NCBI GenBank assembly: GCA_022787085.1
Contig: JALFVE010000023.1
Coordinates: 1-64,000, forward strand
Length of the DNA: 64,000 nt
Direction of reading: 5' to 3'
Source: Oscillospiraceae bacterium
Lineage (GTDB): Bacteria > Bacillota > Clostridia > Oscillospirales > Ruminococcaceae
Below the pieces are notes generated by a model. The model searched no databases. It had not been told where the DNA came from and worked only from the letters and a program-made list of their open reading frames with translations. This document shows, piece by piece, positions 51,921 through 59,403 of the stretch. Numbering within the stretch: position 1 is the stretch's first letter; each line of letters opens with the position of its first letter. A program made the translations under genes and the position numbers.

Positions 51921-52455
51921 AGTTTTCACCTTTATATTTTTGATTTTTTATGTTTTCTTTTATACCGCAAAGCCATTTTGGAGGAGCCTCCGCAGTAACG
52001 GTAAGAGTGCCGTTTCGATATTCCCCGACTTCTTCAAAGCCGTTTTCATTGTCATAAAAATGAACCTCGCGGCAATAGGGAAGAATGGCAATGAGATCAT
52101 CAAAACGCTTTGAAAAGCGCCTTTTAACGTCCTCCTCGGGAATGTCGTGACCTCCCTTTGAAACACGGTTTTCAATTAGTCTTACGCTTTCCTCCGCAGA
52201 TGAGACCGCAACGTAGTACAAGCGGATATAATAATCTCTTTCCCTGGCGGCAATTACCGTTTTCAGAGTTTTCTTTCCCGAAAGAGTGGTTTCCTGAGTG
52301 AAGTCAACACCCTTTTCAAGGCAGCAATGGACAAGAGTTTCTGCATTTTCACAGCCGATAATAATCCCCATATCATTCCGCAGAGCTTTGAGAACGCCCG
52401 TCAGACTGCTTTTTCCAACTCCGTTCACTCCGCCGATGATAGTAAAAATTTTCAA
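51898..52455 (-). CDS. Zeta-toxin-like / predicted P-loop kinase
   Basis: A 185-residue P-loop protein of the zeta-toxin-like group. Walker A is GGVNGVGKSSLTG (about residues 8-20), followed by a QETTLSGKK motif typical of zeta-like kinases and GGHDIPEEDVKRRFSKRF, the usual lid segment. Zeta toxins phosphorylate UDP-N-acetylglucosamine; solitary chromosomal members have unknown targets. No epsilon-type antitoxin gene is adjacent. The start is TTG at 52455 behind AAAGGAGG. It sits between the MBL hydrolase and HemZ genes, so it is likely part of a housekeeping transcript rather than a toxin-antitoxin pair. Confidence 0.78.
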   Translation of the reverse strand: MKIFTIIGGVNGVGKSSLTGVLKALRNDMGIIIGCENAETLVHCCLEKGVDFTQETTLSGKKTLKTVIAARERDYYIRLYYVAVSSAEESVRLIENRVSKGGHDIPEEDVKRRFSKRFDDLIAILPYCREVHFYDNENGFEEVGEYRNGTLTVTAEAPPKWLCGIKENIKNQKYKGENYDRIFSE

Positions 52456-52475
52456 GCTGCAAGCCTCCTTTAAGC

Positions 52476-53126
52476 TTACCTCGTCCTGAGCCCCGCCGCA
52501 TATCGGAGATAGGGATTATGCTGCCTTTCCTCCACCATAGATGTAGAAGCCCCATGTCCGGGATAAACGGTGTAATTGGTATTCCTGTCAAATTCGTAAA
52601 GCATTTTCAGAGTATCGCTCATAACATCATCATTGCCGTCAACCATGTCCGTCCTGCCCATGCTGCCGTTAAACAGTGTGTCTCCGCTGAACATATTGTC
52701 CCCGAGAAGATAGCATACAGAGCCGCTTGTGTGCCCGGGAGTGTGAAGAACCTCAAATTCCAGTTCGTCCTGCTCGATGACCTCCCCATCGCTTACTGTA
52801 ACGGCATTTTCCACAGGGTCAATGGGCGGCAGTGAGAAAAACTGCGTCAGATTTGTTCGGTCATTGTGAAGCTTGTCCTCGTCAAATTTATGAATGTAGA
52901 TCTTCGCACCTGTCTCCTTCGCAATGCGTGCCGCAGCCGCAATGTGGTCGCAGTGGCCGTGGGTGAGAAGAATTTTTTTCAGCTCAATGCCCTTTTCCAT
53001 CAGTGTGGTGATAATGCTTTCGCCACCGTAAGGAGCGTCAATGAGAACGCCGTTCATATTCTCGGCGGTGATAATATAGGAATTTACCCCGAAATTGCTC
53101 ATAGGGGGAAGCTTGATAATTTCCAT
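52476..53126 (-). CDS. MBL-fold metallo-hydrolase (glyoxalase II-like)
   Basis: A 216-residue metallo-beta-lactamase-fold enzyme. ATG at 53126 is chosen because AAAGGATG lies upstream and the fold starts at MEIIKLPP. Metal ligands are in LLTHGHCDHIAAA, VLHTPGHTSGSV, FSGDTLFNGSMGRTD and VYPGHGAST. This pattern fits glyoxalase II-type thioesterases and related hydrolases; the substrate is unknown. It lies 20 bases upstream of the zeta-like gene. Confidence 0.88.
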   Translation of the reverse strand: MEIIKLPPMSNFGVNSYIITAENMNGVLIDAPYGGESIITTLMEKGIELKKILLTHGHCDHIAAAARIAKETGAKIYIHKFDEDKLHNDRTNLTQFFSLPPIDPVENAVTVSDGEVIEQDELEFEVLHTPGHTSGSVCYLLGDNMFSGDTLFNGSMGRTDMVDGNDDVMSDTLKMLYEFDRNTNYTVYPGHGASTSMVEERQHNPYLRYAAGLRTR

Positions 53127-53220
53127 AATAAAACATCCTTTTCTAACAAAATCGGGTGACAAAGGCGCATTGCCCCTGCCACCCGCCGGTTTTGAATTTG
53201 TATGCAGTGAGAGCGGAAGA

Positions 53221-54474
53221 TCATTCCTCGCCATCCTCGCCGTCACCGAAATCGGTAGCCTGCATAAGCTTATCCCAAGTGCTGTTAACGCTCTGAACAC
53301 ATTCGCAGTATTTCTCGGAGATCATTTCCTTGGGTATACCGAGTTCCTCCGCCAGAGTCTTCATCTTAGTCCACTCAGCGTTTTCATAAGCAATAACAGT
53401 GTCGAAGAGCATACCCGATCTGCCCTCATGGTCGGTGAGAGCCAGTTTGATGTCGTCGCTGATGGGAAGCTGCGCCAGAACCTCTCCGATGGGCATCTGC
53501 ATAAGCTTGCCCAGCGTGGAGAACATACCCATAAGGTACGCCTCGGAGCGTGAAATGGGCATATCGTCCGCAAATTCCACCAGCTCAGCGCAGAAGCTTC
53601 CTCTGAGGAAGGACAGCTTGATAAGCTCGTCGGGCATTGAGCCGTCATCGGTCTTGAAGCTGAGCAGGTATATCCACTGCTTTAATTGACCCAGACCTAA
53701 GATAACAAGCGCCTGCTTAACGGATTTAGCACGGTTTCTCAGCGCAAAATAAGCGGAATTAACAAGCTTCAGCAGTGCATATGTAAGTGAAACGTCACGG
53801 GAAACGATCTCCTCAATCTCGTCAATATCGGGCTCATCTCTGTTGACAGCCACCATGAGCATCATAAAGTTGCCCTGCATGACCTTGGATTTTTGCAGCG
53901 CAGCGGGCATCTTTTCGGAAACATAGGAGCCCTGGAAGCTTACGCAGCCGTAAAGCTTAGCCTTTTCGTAAGCCTCGGTGCAGTCGATGTTGTAAGCTAT
54001 CATGCTCTTGCCGAAGGATCTGCCTATCCTGATGACATTCTCAAGTGAGGGGTCGCTGTAATTCTTGAAATTGACCTTGATATAGTCCACAATATCCAGC
54101 ACGCCGAAATAGCGCGGCGCAAACTCAAAGTCGATAACGGCAATATGGTAGCCCATCTGCTTGAATTTGGTAATAAGTGCATGGGACATGGGATTTGTGA
54201 TAAGACCGTCCTCGATCTGGATAACGAGCTTGTCGGTATCGAACATTTTCGGGATATTTTTCACTAAGAGATTGCGTGTAAAGGTGATATATGCGGTCTT
54301 GCCGCCCATAAAATTATCGCTGTCAATGGAGGAAAGGAAGGTCTCGATAGCGTTGGCGGCAGTAGTATCGTCCGCCTGCCACATCTCCACCTGGTCATCG
54401 GCGTACATTATCTCATAGCCAACAGCCTTCTGATCCTTATTCATTATTGTTTGCTTGACAATATACGGCTCCAT
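53221..54474 (-). CDS. EAL-like/HDOD domain signalling protein (YuxH type)
   Basis: A 417-residue protein with an N-terminal EAL-like domain (about 5-205: VGYEIMYAD, IQIEDGLITN, VIDFEFAPRYF, DYIKVNF) and a C-terminal HDOD domain (about 210-400: SRDVSLTYALLKLVNSAYFA; AYLMGMFSTLGKLMQMP). The EAL catalytic residues are largely replaced, so it is probably a binding rather than a degrading domain. ATG at 54474 is the likely start, with AAAGGAGAG 13 bases upstream. It has its own promoter. Such YuxH-like proteins link cyclic-di-GMP-type signals to stress or motility control; the exact role is unknown. Confidence 0.85.
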   Translation of the reverse strand: MEPYIVKQTIMNKDQKAVGYEIMYADDQVEMWQADDTTAANAIETFLSSIDSDNFMGGKTAYITFTRNLLVKNIPKMFDTDKLVIQIEDGLITNPMSHALITKFKQMGYHIAVIDFEFAPRYFGVLDIVDYIKVNFKNYSDPSLENVIRIGRSFGKSMIAYNIDCTEAYEKAKLYGCVSFQGSYVSEKMPAALQKSKVMQGNFMMLMVAVNRDEPDIDEIEEIVSRDVSLTYALLKLVNSAYFALRNRAKSVKQALVILGLGQLKQWIYLLSFKTDDGSMPDELIKLSFLRGSFCAELVEFADDMPISRSEAYLMGMFSTLGKLMQMPIGEVLAQLPISDDIKLALTDHEGRSGMLFDTVIAYENAEWTKMKTLAEELGIPKEMISEKYCECVQSVNSTWDKLMQATDFGDGEDGEE

Positions 54475-54531
54475 ATTACTATCTGCTCTCCTTTGATGAG
54501 TATTTATTCGGGTATAAATAGTCTTACAGTT

Positions 54532-54560
54532 ATTATACCACATTATTTACAAAATTTCAA
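54532..54560 (-). promoter_or_regulatory. Promoter of the EAL-HDOD gene
   Basis: On the minus strand TTGAAA (54555-54560), 17-base spacer, TATAAT (54532-54537) with extended TGG; leader of about 50 bases. Confidence 0.72.
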
Positions 54561-54611
54561 CTGCAAAGCGGTAATTTTTTGAAGCGTTTTTTTGTGCAAC
54601 TTTTCGGAAAT

Positions 54612-54646
54612 ATTAAAAAAAGGGACTGCAAAGCAAAGCAGTCCCC
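54612..54646 (-). terminator. Terminator of the diaminopimelate dehydrogenase gene
   Basis: On the minus strand GGGACTGC, an eight-base loop and GCAGTCCC (54622-54645) are followed by TTTTTTTAAT. It lies about 20 bases past the gene's stop. Confidence 0.88.
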
Positions 54647-54663
54647 GAAAAAATGCGAAAAAA

Positions 54664-55647
54664 TCAAAGCATATGAGCTCTCAGCTCTTCGCCGCTCTGT
54701 CTGCAAAGATAAGCAGGAGGAATGTCAAAAATTGTCTTGCAGCCCGAAACGCCCTCGCAGCTCATGCGATAAGCCGCCCTTGCATAAGCGAGAAGCACGC
54801 TGGAGGTAAACTCGGGATTGGAATCGAGCTTCAGGCTGAATTCCATAACATGGCTGTTTGCGCCGTTGTCGCCTGTCTTGCCCGAGCGGATAACAAAGCC
54901 GCCGTGAGGAATACCGCTGTGATCTCTCTGCAGCTCCTCCTCAGTTATAAAATGAACGGTGGTGTCATAATCGGAGAAATAGTTTGGCATAGTCTTGATA
55001 TCATGCTCTATCTGAGCAAGATCTGCACCCTCCTCGGGAACGACGAAGCATTCTCTTGTGTGCTTTTCACGGGTGGTAAGCTGGGGATTCTCGCCGTTTC
55101 TTACTCTCTCAAGAGCGCTCTCAACGGGAATGGTATACTGCTTGGCATTCTTAACGCCCTTAACACGTCTTACAGCGTCGGAATGACCCTGGCTTACGCC
55201 CTTGCCCCAGAAGGTGTAGTCTGCGCCCTCGGGAAGAACGGCATTTCCGAGCATTCTCATAAGTGAGAAAAGACCGGGATCCCATCCGATGGAAATAATA
55301 CCCACCTTGCCCGATTCCTTTGCAGCCTTATCCACGTTCTCGAAATGAGAGGGGATCTTGGCATGGGTGTCAAAGCTGTCGATGACATTGAAAAGCTTGG
55401 CAAACTCGGGAGTCTGCACAGGCAGGTCGTTAGCGCTGCCGCCGCAGAGGATGAGAACGTCGATTTCCGAAGCATGAGCCGCTGCATCCTTCACCGAATA
55501 CACAGGAACATTCTCGGTAACTATCTTAACGGAAGCGGGATCGCGGCGGGTAAAAACAGCCGCAAGCTGCATATCGTCATTCTGTCTTATTGCGTATTCA
55601 ACGCCTCTTCCGAGGTTTCCGTAGCCTAAAATACCAATTCTTATCAT
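54664..55647 (-). CDS. ddh: meso-Diaminopimelate D-dehydrogenase
   Basis: A 327-residue NADPH enzyme converting tetrahydrodipicolinate directly to meso-diaminopimelate for lysine and peptidoglycan. Residues 1-15 hold the nucleotide fold (IRIGILGYGNLGRGVEYAI); FTRRDPAS, CGGSANDLPVQTPEFA, DSFDTHAKIP, GWDPGLFSLMR and GKGVSQGHSDAVRRV are family blocks. ATG at 55647 is preferred to 55656, which is too close to the GGGAG site. It is monocistronic with its own promoter and terminator. The family is clear from the combined motifs. Confidence 0.93.
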   Translation of the reverse strand: MIRIGILGYGNLGRGVEYAIRQNDDMQLAAVFTRRDPASVKIVTENVPVYSVKDAAAHASEIDVLILCGGSANDLPVQTPEFAKLFNVIDSFDTHAKIPSHFENVDKAAKESGKVGIISIGWDPGLFSLMRMLGNAVLPEGADYTFWGKGVSQGHSDAVRRVKGVKNAKQYTIPVESALERVRNGENPQLTTREKHTRECFVVPEEGADLAQIEHDIKTMPNYFSDYDTTVHFITEEELQRDHSGIPHGGFVIRSGKTGDNGANSHVMEFSLKLDSNPEFTSSVLLAYARAAYRMSCEGVSGCKTIFDIPPAYLCRQSGEELRAHML

Positions 55648-55740
55648 AAAAATCATATCTCCCTGCAATATAGTTTTTATAGTAATCTCATGCATAATAT
55701 GCAAGATAAAAGTCGAAATCCTGCAAATAGTGCTGATTTA

Positions 55741-55769
55741 ATGATATCAGATTATTTTGCGTTTGTCAA
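55741..55769 (-). promoter_or_regulatory. Promoter of ddh
   Basis: On the minus strand a perfect TTGACA (55764-55769), 17-base spacer, TATCAT (55741-55746) with extended TGA; leader of about 88 bases. No lysine riboswitch-like structure is apparent in it. Confidence 0.7.
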
Positions 55770-55890
55770 TAGAGAATGAATATTTTTTTGCCAAGACGAA
55801 GGGGATATTTCCTATGCACAATGCATAAAAAAGCGGGGCAGTGACATAATAGCAGGGAAATAACTCAGAAAACAGAAAGGTCGTGTCAGA

Positions 55891-56601
55891 TTGACAGTAG
55901 TATTTATCCGAGCAGTAATACTCTATTGCGTGCTGATATTTTCGGTGCGGCTCATGGGAAAGCGGCAGATAGGGGAGCTTCAGCCCTCGGAGCTTGCAAT
56001 AACCATACTTATCTCAAATATCGCCACTCTGCCCGTGGAGGATCTGAGCATACCCCTGATAACAGGGCTGATGCCCGTGCTGACCCTTGTCTGCCTTGAC
56101 GTGCTGATGTCATGGCTTTCGGTGAAGTCGAAGAAAATGAGAGGGATCGTATCGGGAGAGCCTGTAATAATAATCAGCGACGGAAAGGTAGATCAGCAGA
56201 AGCTCTACAATCTCCGCTTCACCACCGACGATCTCATGGAGGCAATACGTTCGCAGGGCGTATTCGACCTTGAAGAGGTGCAGTTTGCGGTGGTGGAGAC
56301 AACGGGAAAGGTGAGCGTATATCCCAAATTCAAGAACCGCCCCGTCACAAACGAGGATATGAACATCAAAAATGCCTCAGCCGACCCTCCCGCAGTAGTG
56401 GTTCAGGACGGCAAAATAATGAAGTCCTCGCTCAAGCGCCTTGGACTCGGAGAGCAGTGGCTTAAAAAAATTCTCTCCGAAAACGAGCTTAATGAGACGG
56501 ATATATTCATAATGACCGCCGAAACAGCGGGCAAGTACCGTATCATCAAAAAGGAGCTTTCAAAGGACTGCAAGGGGGAAAAGGTAATTGAAAAGAGTTA
56601 A
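55891..56601 (+). CDS. DUF421 (YetF-type) membrane protein
   Basis: A 236-residue protein with three N-terminal membrane helices and the YetF/DUF421 cytoplasmic domain (RLMGKRQIGELQPSELAITI at 23-42, ISDGKVDQQKLYNLRFTTDDLMEAIRSQGV). B. subtilis relatives sit in the spore or cell membrane and their function is poorly known. The start is TTG at 55891 behind AAAGG. It overlaps the DUF4363 gene by 14 bases, a pairing repeated in many Firmicutes. Confidence 0.9.
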   Translation: MTVVFIRAVILYCVLIFSVRLMGKRQIGELQPSELAITILISNIATLPVEDLSIPLITGLMPVLTLVCLDVLMSWLSVKSKKMRGIVSGEPVIIISDGKVDQQKLYNLRFTTDDLMEAIRSQGVFDLEEVQFAVVETTGKVSVYPKFKNRPVTNEDMNIKNASADPPAVVVQDGKIMKSSLKRLGLGEQWLKKILSENELNETDIFIMTAETAGKYRIIKKELSKDCKGEKVIEKS

Positions 56602-56965
56602 GATAGCCGCAATTCTGATTTCGGCGATACTGATATATTCCATATGCTCCCTGTTCATTCTTGACGACCAGAACGATAAATTCAAGGCACGGATCGAGGA
56701 GGTCCAGCGGGTGTATGAAAGCGGAGATACCGAGAAAGCTCTGGAACTTTCAAATGAGCTGAACGAATACTGGCATAAATATGAAAAAAGAGTCACCATG
56801 CTTGTGCATGATGACGCATTGGCAAATGTAAATATCTCCATCGCAAAGCTGACGCCCTTCATATCCAACGAAAACGATGAGCTGATAGCGGAGATTCAGT
56901 CCATCTATCATCAGATAGACCAGATATACGAGGAAGAATTTCCCACATGGTATAATATCCTCTGA
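56588..56965 (+). CDS. DUF4363 family protein
   Basis: A 125-residue protein with one N-terminal membrane helix (about 5-24) and a helical extracytoplasmic domain (EVQRVYESGDTEKALELSNE; EYWHKYEKRVTMLVHDD). The start is TTG at 56588 inside the end of the DUF421 gene, with GGGGGAAAAGG upstream. The coupled pair probably works as one membrane unit of unknown function. Confidence 0.87.
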   Translation: MKRVKIAAILISAILIYSICSLFILDDQNDKFKARIEEVQRVYESGDTEKALELSNELNEYWHKYEKRVTMLVHDDALANVNISIAKLTPFISNENDELIAEIQSIYHQIDQIYEEEFPTWYNIL

Positions 56966-57265
56966 TCAGATAAAAAATCCCATAATCAGTGCAGCGCCCG
57001 CAGCAGCAAGGGCAACTGCAATAAGCGGCAGACCGAAAAACGCCGTGACCAGAGCCGCCGCAGTACCCGCCGCAGCAGTGATAACATTTCCCGTGGAATA
57101 AAAAATAGCAGGGAATGTCATAGCGCTCAGCACCGTATAGGGGATATATTTCAGAAAGCTTCTGAGGAAGCGGTTATTGATCTTCTTTCTGAAAAGAGTG
57201 AGGGGGAGCATACGGATAAGATAGGTCACTCCCGCCATAACAGCGATATAAATGACAATGCTCAT
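56966..57265 (-). CDS. azlD: Branched-chain amino acid exporter small subunit, AzlD family
   Basis: A 99-residue membrane protein with three to four helices, matching AzlD (YIAVMAGVTYLIRMLPLTLF; FLKYIPYTVLSAMTFPAIFY). With AzlC it forms an exporter for branched-chain amino acids and analogues. Its ATG overlaps the azlC stop by four bases. Confidence 0.9.
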   Translation of the reverse strand: MSIVIYIAVMAGVTYLIRMLPLTLFRKKINNRFLRSFLKYIPYTVLSAMTFPAIFYSTGNVITAAAGTAAALVTAFFGLPLIAVALAAAGAALIMGFFI

Positions 57266-57963
57266 GCGTCCTCCTCCTCGTCGCTTACAGGTGCAATAAG
57301 CGCCATAACAGCAGCTGCCGCCGATGCGCTGAAAATAATGGCAAAGCCCACGCTGACCCCTGTCAGAACATATTTAAACAGCAGACTTATAGCCGCCGCA
57401 ATGACAACCGCCCCGAAAACGCTCCTGCTTTTTCTTGAGGGCGGGATAATAATAGCAATGAACATACCGTAAAGCAGAATGCCCATAGCGCTTGTGAACA
57501 TGGGCGGAAGAGCCTGACCCGCAGCCGCACCCAGCAGAGTGCCCAGAGTCCAGCCGATAAATGAGATGAGAATAAGCCCGTACATATACCATGGTTTGAT
57601 TTTTCCGGGCTGAGCGGAAGCCACTGCAAATATCTCATCGGTAATGCCGAAGGAAGCGATCATTCTGTGGGGAACGGAAAATGAATCATCAAGCTTCTGT
57701 GAAAGAGAAAGCCCCATGAGGGAATATCTCAGATTGATAATAAGTTGAGTGAGAGCCATTTCGATAAGAGTGCCGCCCGCAGCGATGATCTCCACCCCTG
57801 CCGCCTGTCCCGCAGAGGTGAGATTGGAAGCGGAAATGCCCACGGCGGCGGCAATGGACAGACCTGCCCTTACCGCCGTGATCCCGAAGCCGAAGGAAAC
57901 GGATAAATATCCCAAGGCAATGGGGATACCGTGGATAAGACCTTTAGTGAAGCCCGACTTCAT
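57262..57963 (-). CDS. azlC: Branched-chain amino acid exporter large subunit, AzlC family
   Basis: A 233-residue membrane protein with five to six helices and AzlC blocks (GIPIALGYLSVSFGFGITAV; ALTQLIINLRYSLMGLSLSQ; FGITDEIFAVA). Its ATG sits in TAATG with the stop of the GH130 gene upstream, so translation depends on that gene. There is only a weak AGGT site of its own. Export of branched-chain amino acids downstream of a sugar phosphorylase is an odd pairing, probably historical rather than functional. Confidence 0.9.
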   Translation of the reverse strand: MKSGFTKGLIHGIPIALGYLSVSFGFGITAVRAGLSIAAAVGISASNLTSAGQAAGVEIIAAGGTLIEMALTQLIINLRYSLMGLSLSQKLDDSFSVPHRMIASFGITDEIFAVASAQPGKIKPWYMYGLILISFIGWTLGTLLGAAAGQALPPMFTSAMGILLYGMFIAIIIPPSRKSRSVFGAVVIAAAISLLFKYVLTGVSVGFAIIFSASAAAAVMALIAPVSDEEEDA

Positions 57964-59138
57964 TATTTACCTAAAAAATCCAGATTTTTTCTGATAAGCT
58001 CACAGCGCTGCTTTACGCAGTCAACGGAACGCAGGGGGTCCGAGGGTGTATTGAAGGTATAATCCATAAGCTTGTCAATAGTGGTGGCAGCAACGTGAAC
58101 ACGGGTGTCGGAGGATGCATAATAGATGTAAACGTCCCCGTTATCCCTTACAACAGCGCCGTTTGTGAAGCAGACATTTGAAACGTCGCCGACTCTTTCG
58201 CTGCCGTGGGGAGCGATAAACAGACCCGAAGGAGAGGCAATGAGCTTTCTTGGGTCATTAAGGTCTGTTGCGAATACATAAATAACGTAGCGAAGACCTG
58301 CGGCGGTGTTTCTTACGCCGTGAGCGATATGTATCCAGCCCTTGGGGGTCTTGATGGGAACAGCGCCTGCACCGTTTTTCACCTCGGTGATGGTGTGGTA
58401 CTGTCTGGGAGAAATAACTACCTCCTCGGTGCAGATAACAGGATTTGTAATATCCTCGCAGAGACCGAAGCAAACGCCTCCGCCCGAGCCTGTCTGGATG
58501 AAATCATCCTGAGGACGGGTGTAGAATGCGTATTTACCCTCAACAAATTCGGGGTGGAGAACCACGTTTCTCTGCTGAGGAGACTTGGATTTAAGATTGG
58601 GAAGCCTTTCCCATGTTTTCAGATCCTTAGTGCGGACAATGCCTGCCTGAGCCACAGCTGCGGAAAGGTCGGAAACGGACTTGTCCTTGCTTTCGGAGCA
58701 GAATACGCCGTATATCCAGCCGTCCTCGTGCTGAGTAAGGCGCATATCATAAACATTTGTCTCCTCGGGCTCAGTGTCGGGAAGCTGTACGGGGAAATCC
58801 CAGAAACGGAAGCCGTCAACGGGGCTTTCGCTCTCAGCAACAGCGAAGAAGGATTTTCTGTCATTTCCTTCAACTCTTGCCACAAGGTAATACTTGCCGT
58901 TTAAGAAAATAGCGCCCGAATTAAGCACAGCATTAACGCCGAGTCTTTCCATAAAATAGGGATTTGTCTCGGGATCAAAATCATATTTCCAGATAAGGGG
59001 AGCGTGGTCTGCGGTGAGAACGGGGTATTCGTAACGGTCGTAAATGCCGTTGTATGCCTCGGATACACGGTTTTTGCGGGTGATAAGAGCCTCATAGCGT
59101 GCTTCTGCACGGGCTTTGTTTTCACTGAAAATGCTCAT
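57963..59138 (-). CDS. GH130 phosphorylase, probably 4-O-beta-D-mannosyl-D-glucose phosphorylase
   Basis: A 391-residue five-bladed propeller enzyme of GH130 subfamily 1. Asp131 in [15 protein letters not shown] is the expected acid, at the same number as in characterised mannosylglucose phosphorylases. [20 protein letters not shown] and [20 protein letters not shown] are further blocks. It would split mannosyl-glucose with phosphate into mannose-1-phosphate and glucose, the intracellular end of beta-mannan use known from Ruminococcus albus. There is no signal peptide. A consensus-type promoter lies upstream; no mannanase or epimerase gene is nearby. Confidence 0.88.
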   Translation of the reverse strand: MSIFSENKARAEARYEALITRKNRVSEAYNGIYDRYEYPVLTADHAPLIWKYDFDPETNPYFMERLGVNAVLNSGAIFLNGKYYLVARVEGNDRKSFFAVAESESPVDGFRFWDFPVQLPDTEPEETNVYDMRLTQHEDGWIYGVFCSESKDKSVSDLSAAVAQAGIVRTKDLKTWERLPNLKSKSPQQRNVVLHPEFVEGKYAFYTRPQDDFIQTGSGGGVCFGLCEDITNPVICTEEVVISPRQYHTITEVKNGAGAVPIKTPKGWIHIAHGVRNTAAGLRYVIYVFATDLNDPRKLIASPSGLFIAPHGSERVGDVSNVCFTNGAVVRDNGDVYIYYASSDTRVHVAATTIDKLMDYTFNTPSDPLRSVDCVKQRCELIRKNLDFLGK

Positions 59139-59196
59139 TGCAATTCTCCTTTATAAATATAGGTTTTTCGCACAGGGCAATAAATAACACGAAAAT

Positions 59197-59225
59197 ATTA
59201 TAGCATATTGTTTCTGTAAGTTCAA
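59197..59225 (-). promoter_or_regulatory. Promoter of the GH130-azlC-azlD operon
   Basis: On the minus strand TTGAAC (59220-59225), 17-base spacer, perfect TATAAT (59197-59202); leader of about 52 bases. Confidence 0.75.
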
Positions 59226-59239
59226 GAGCGGTTTTGTAA

Positions 59240-59280
59240 AATTGTAAAAAATCTCCCGCCGAAAACCTGTTCGGCGGGAA
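59240..59280 (-). terminator. Terminator downstream of RNase R
   Basis: On the minus strand TCCCGCCGAA and TTCGGCGGGA (59254-59279) form a 10-bp stem, followed by GATTTTTTACAATTTT. It closes the secG-rnr direction before the GH130 promoter. Confidence 0.85.
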
Positions 59281-59288
59281 TAGTGATG

Positions 59289-59369
59289 TTATTTCCTGTT
59301 AGGCTTTCTCTTGAGTGCAAGCAGCGCCATGAAATCACCAAATAATGCACTGCCCTTCGGTTCAAACAT
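59289..59369 (-). CDS. Possible very small ORF between rnr and its terminator
   Basis: 26 codons from ATG 59369 (MFEPKGSALFGDFMALLALK, then KRKPNRK). The frame is open upstream without a start (KRAYHDGKWL) and overlaps the end of rnr. There is no ribosome site at this ATG. The composition looks protein-like, but it may be noise or the tail of a lost gene. Confidence 0.22.
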   Translation of the reverse strand: MFEPKGSALFGDFMALLALKRKPNRK

Positions 59370-59403
59370 TAGCCATTTGCCGTCATGATAAGCTCTTTTT
59401 CGC

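Noticed and set aside
50463-52455. Toxin-antitoxin pair formed by the zeta-like kinase and a neighbour
   Set aside because: Neighbours are HemZ and an MBL hydrolase; no small helical antitoxin gene is present on either side.
55648-55890. Lysine riboswitch upstream of ddh
   Set aside because: The leader is only about 88 bases and AT-rich, too short for a lysine aptamer, and no terminator hairpin is found in it.
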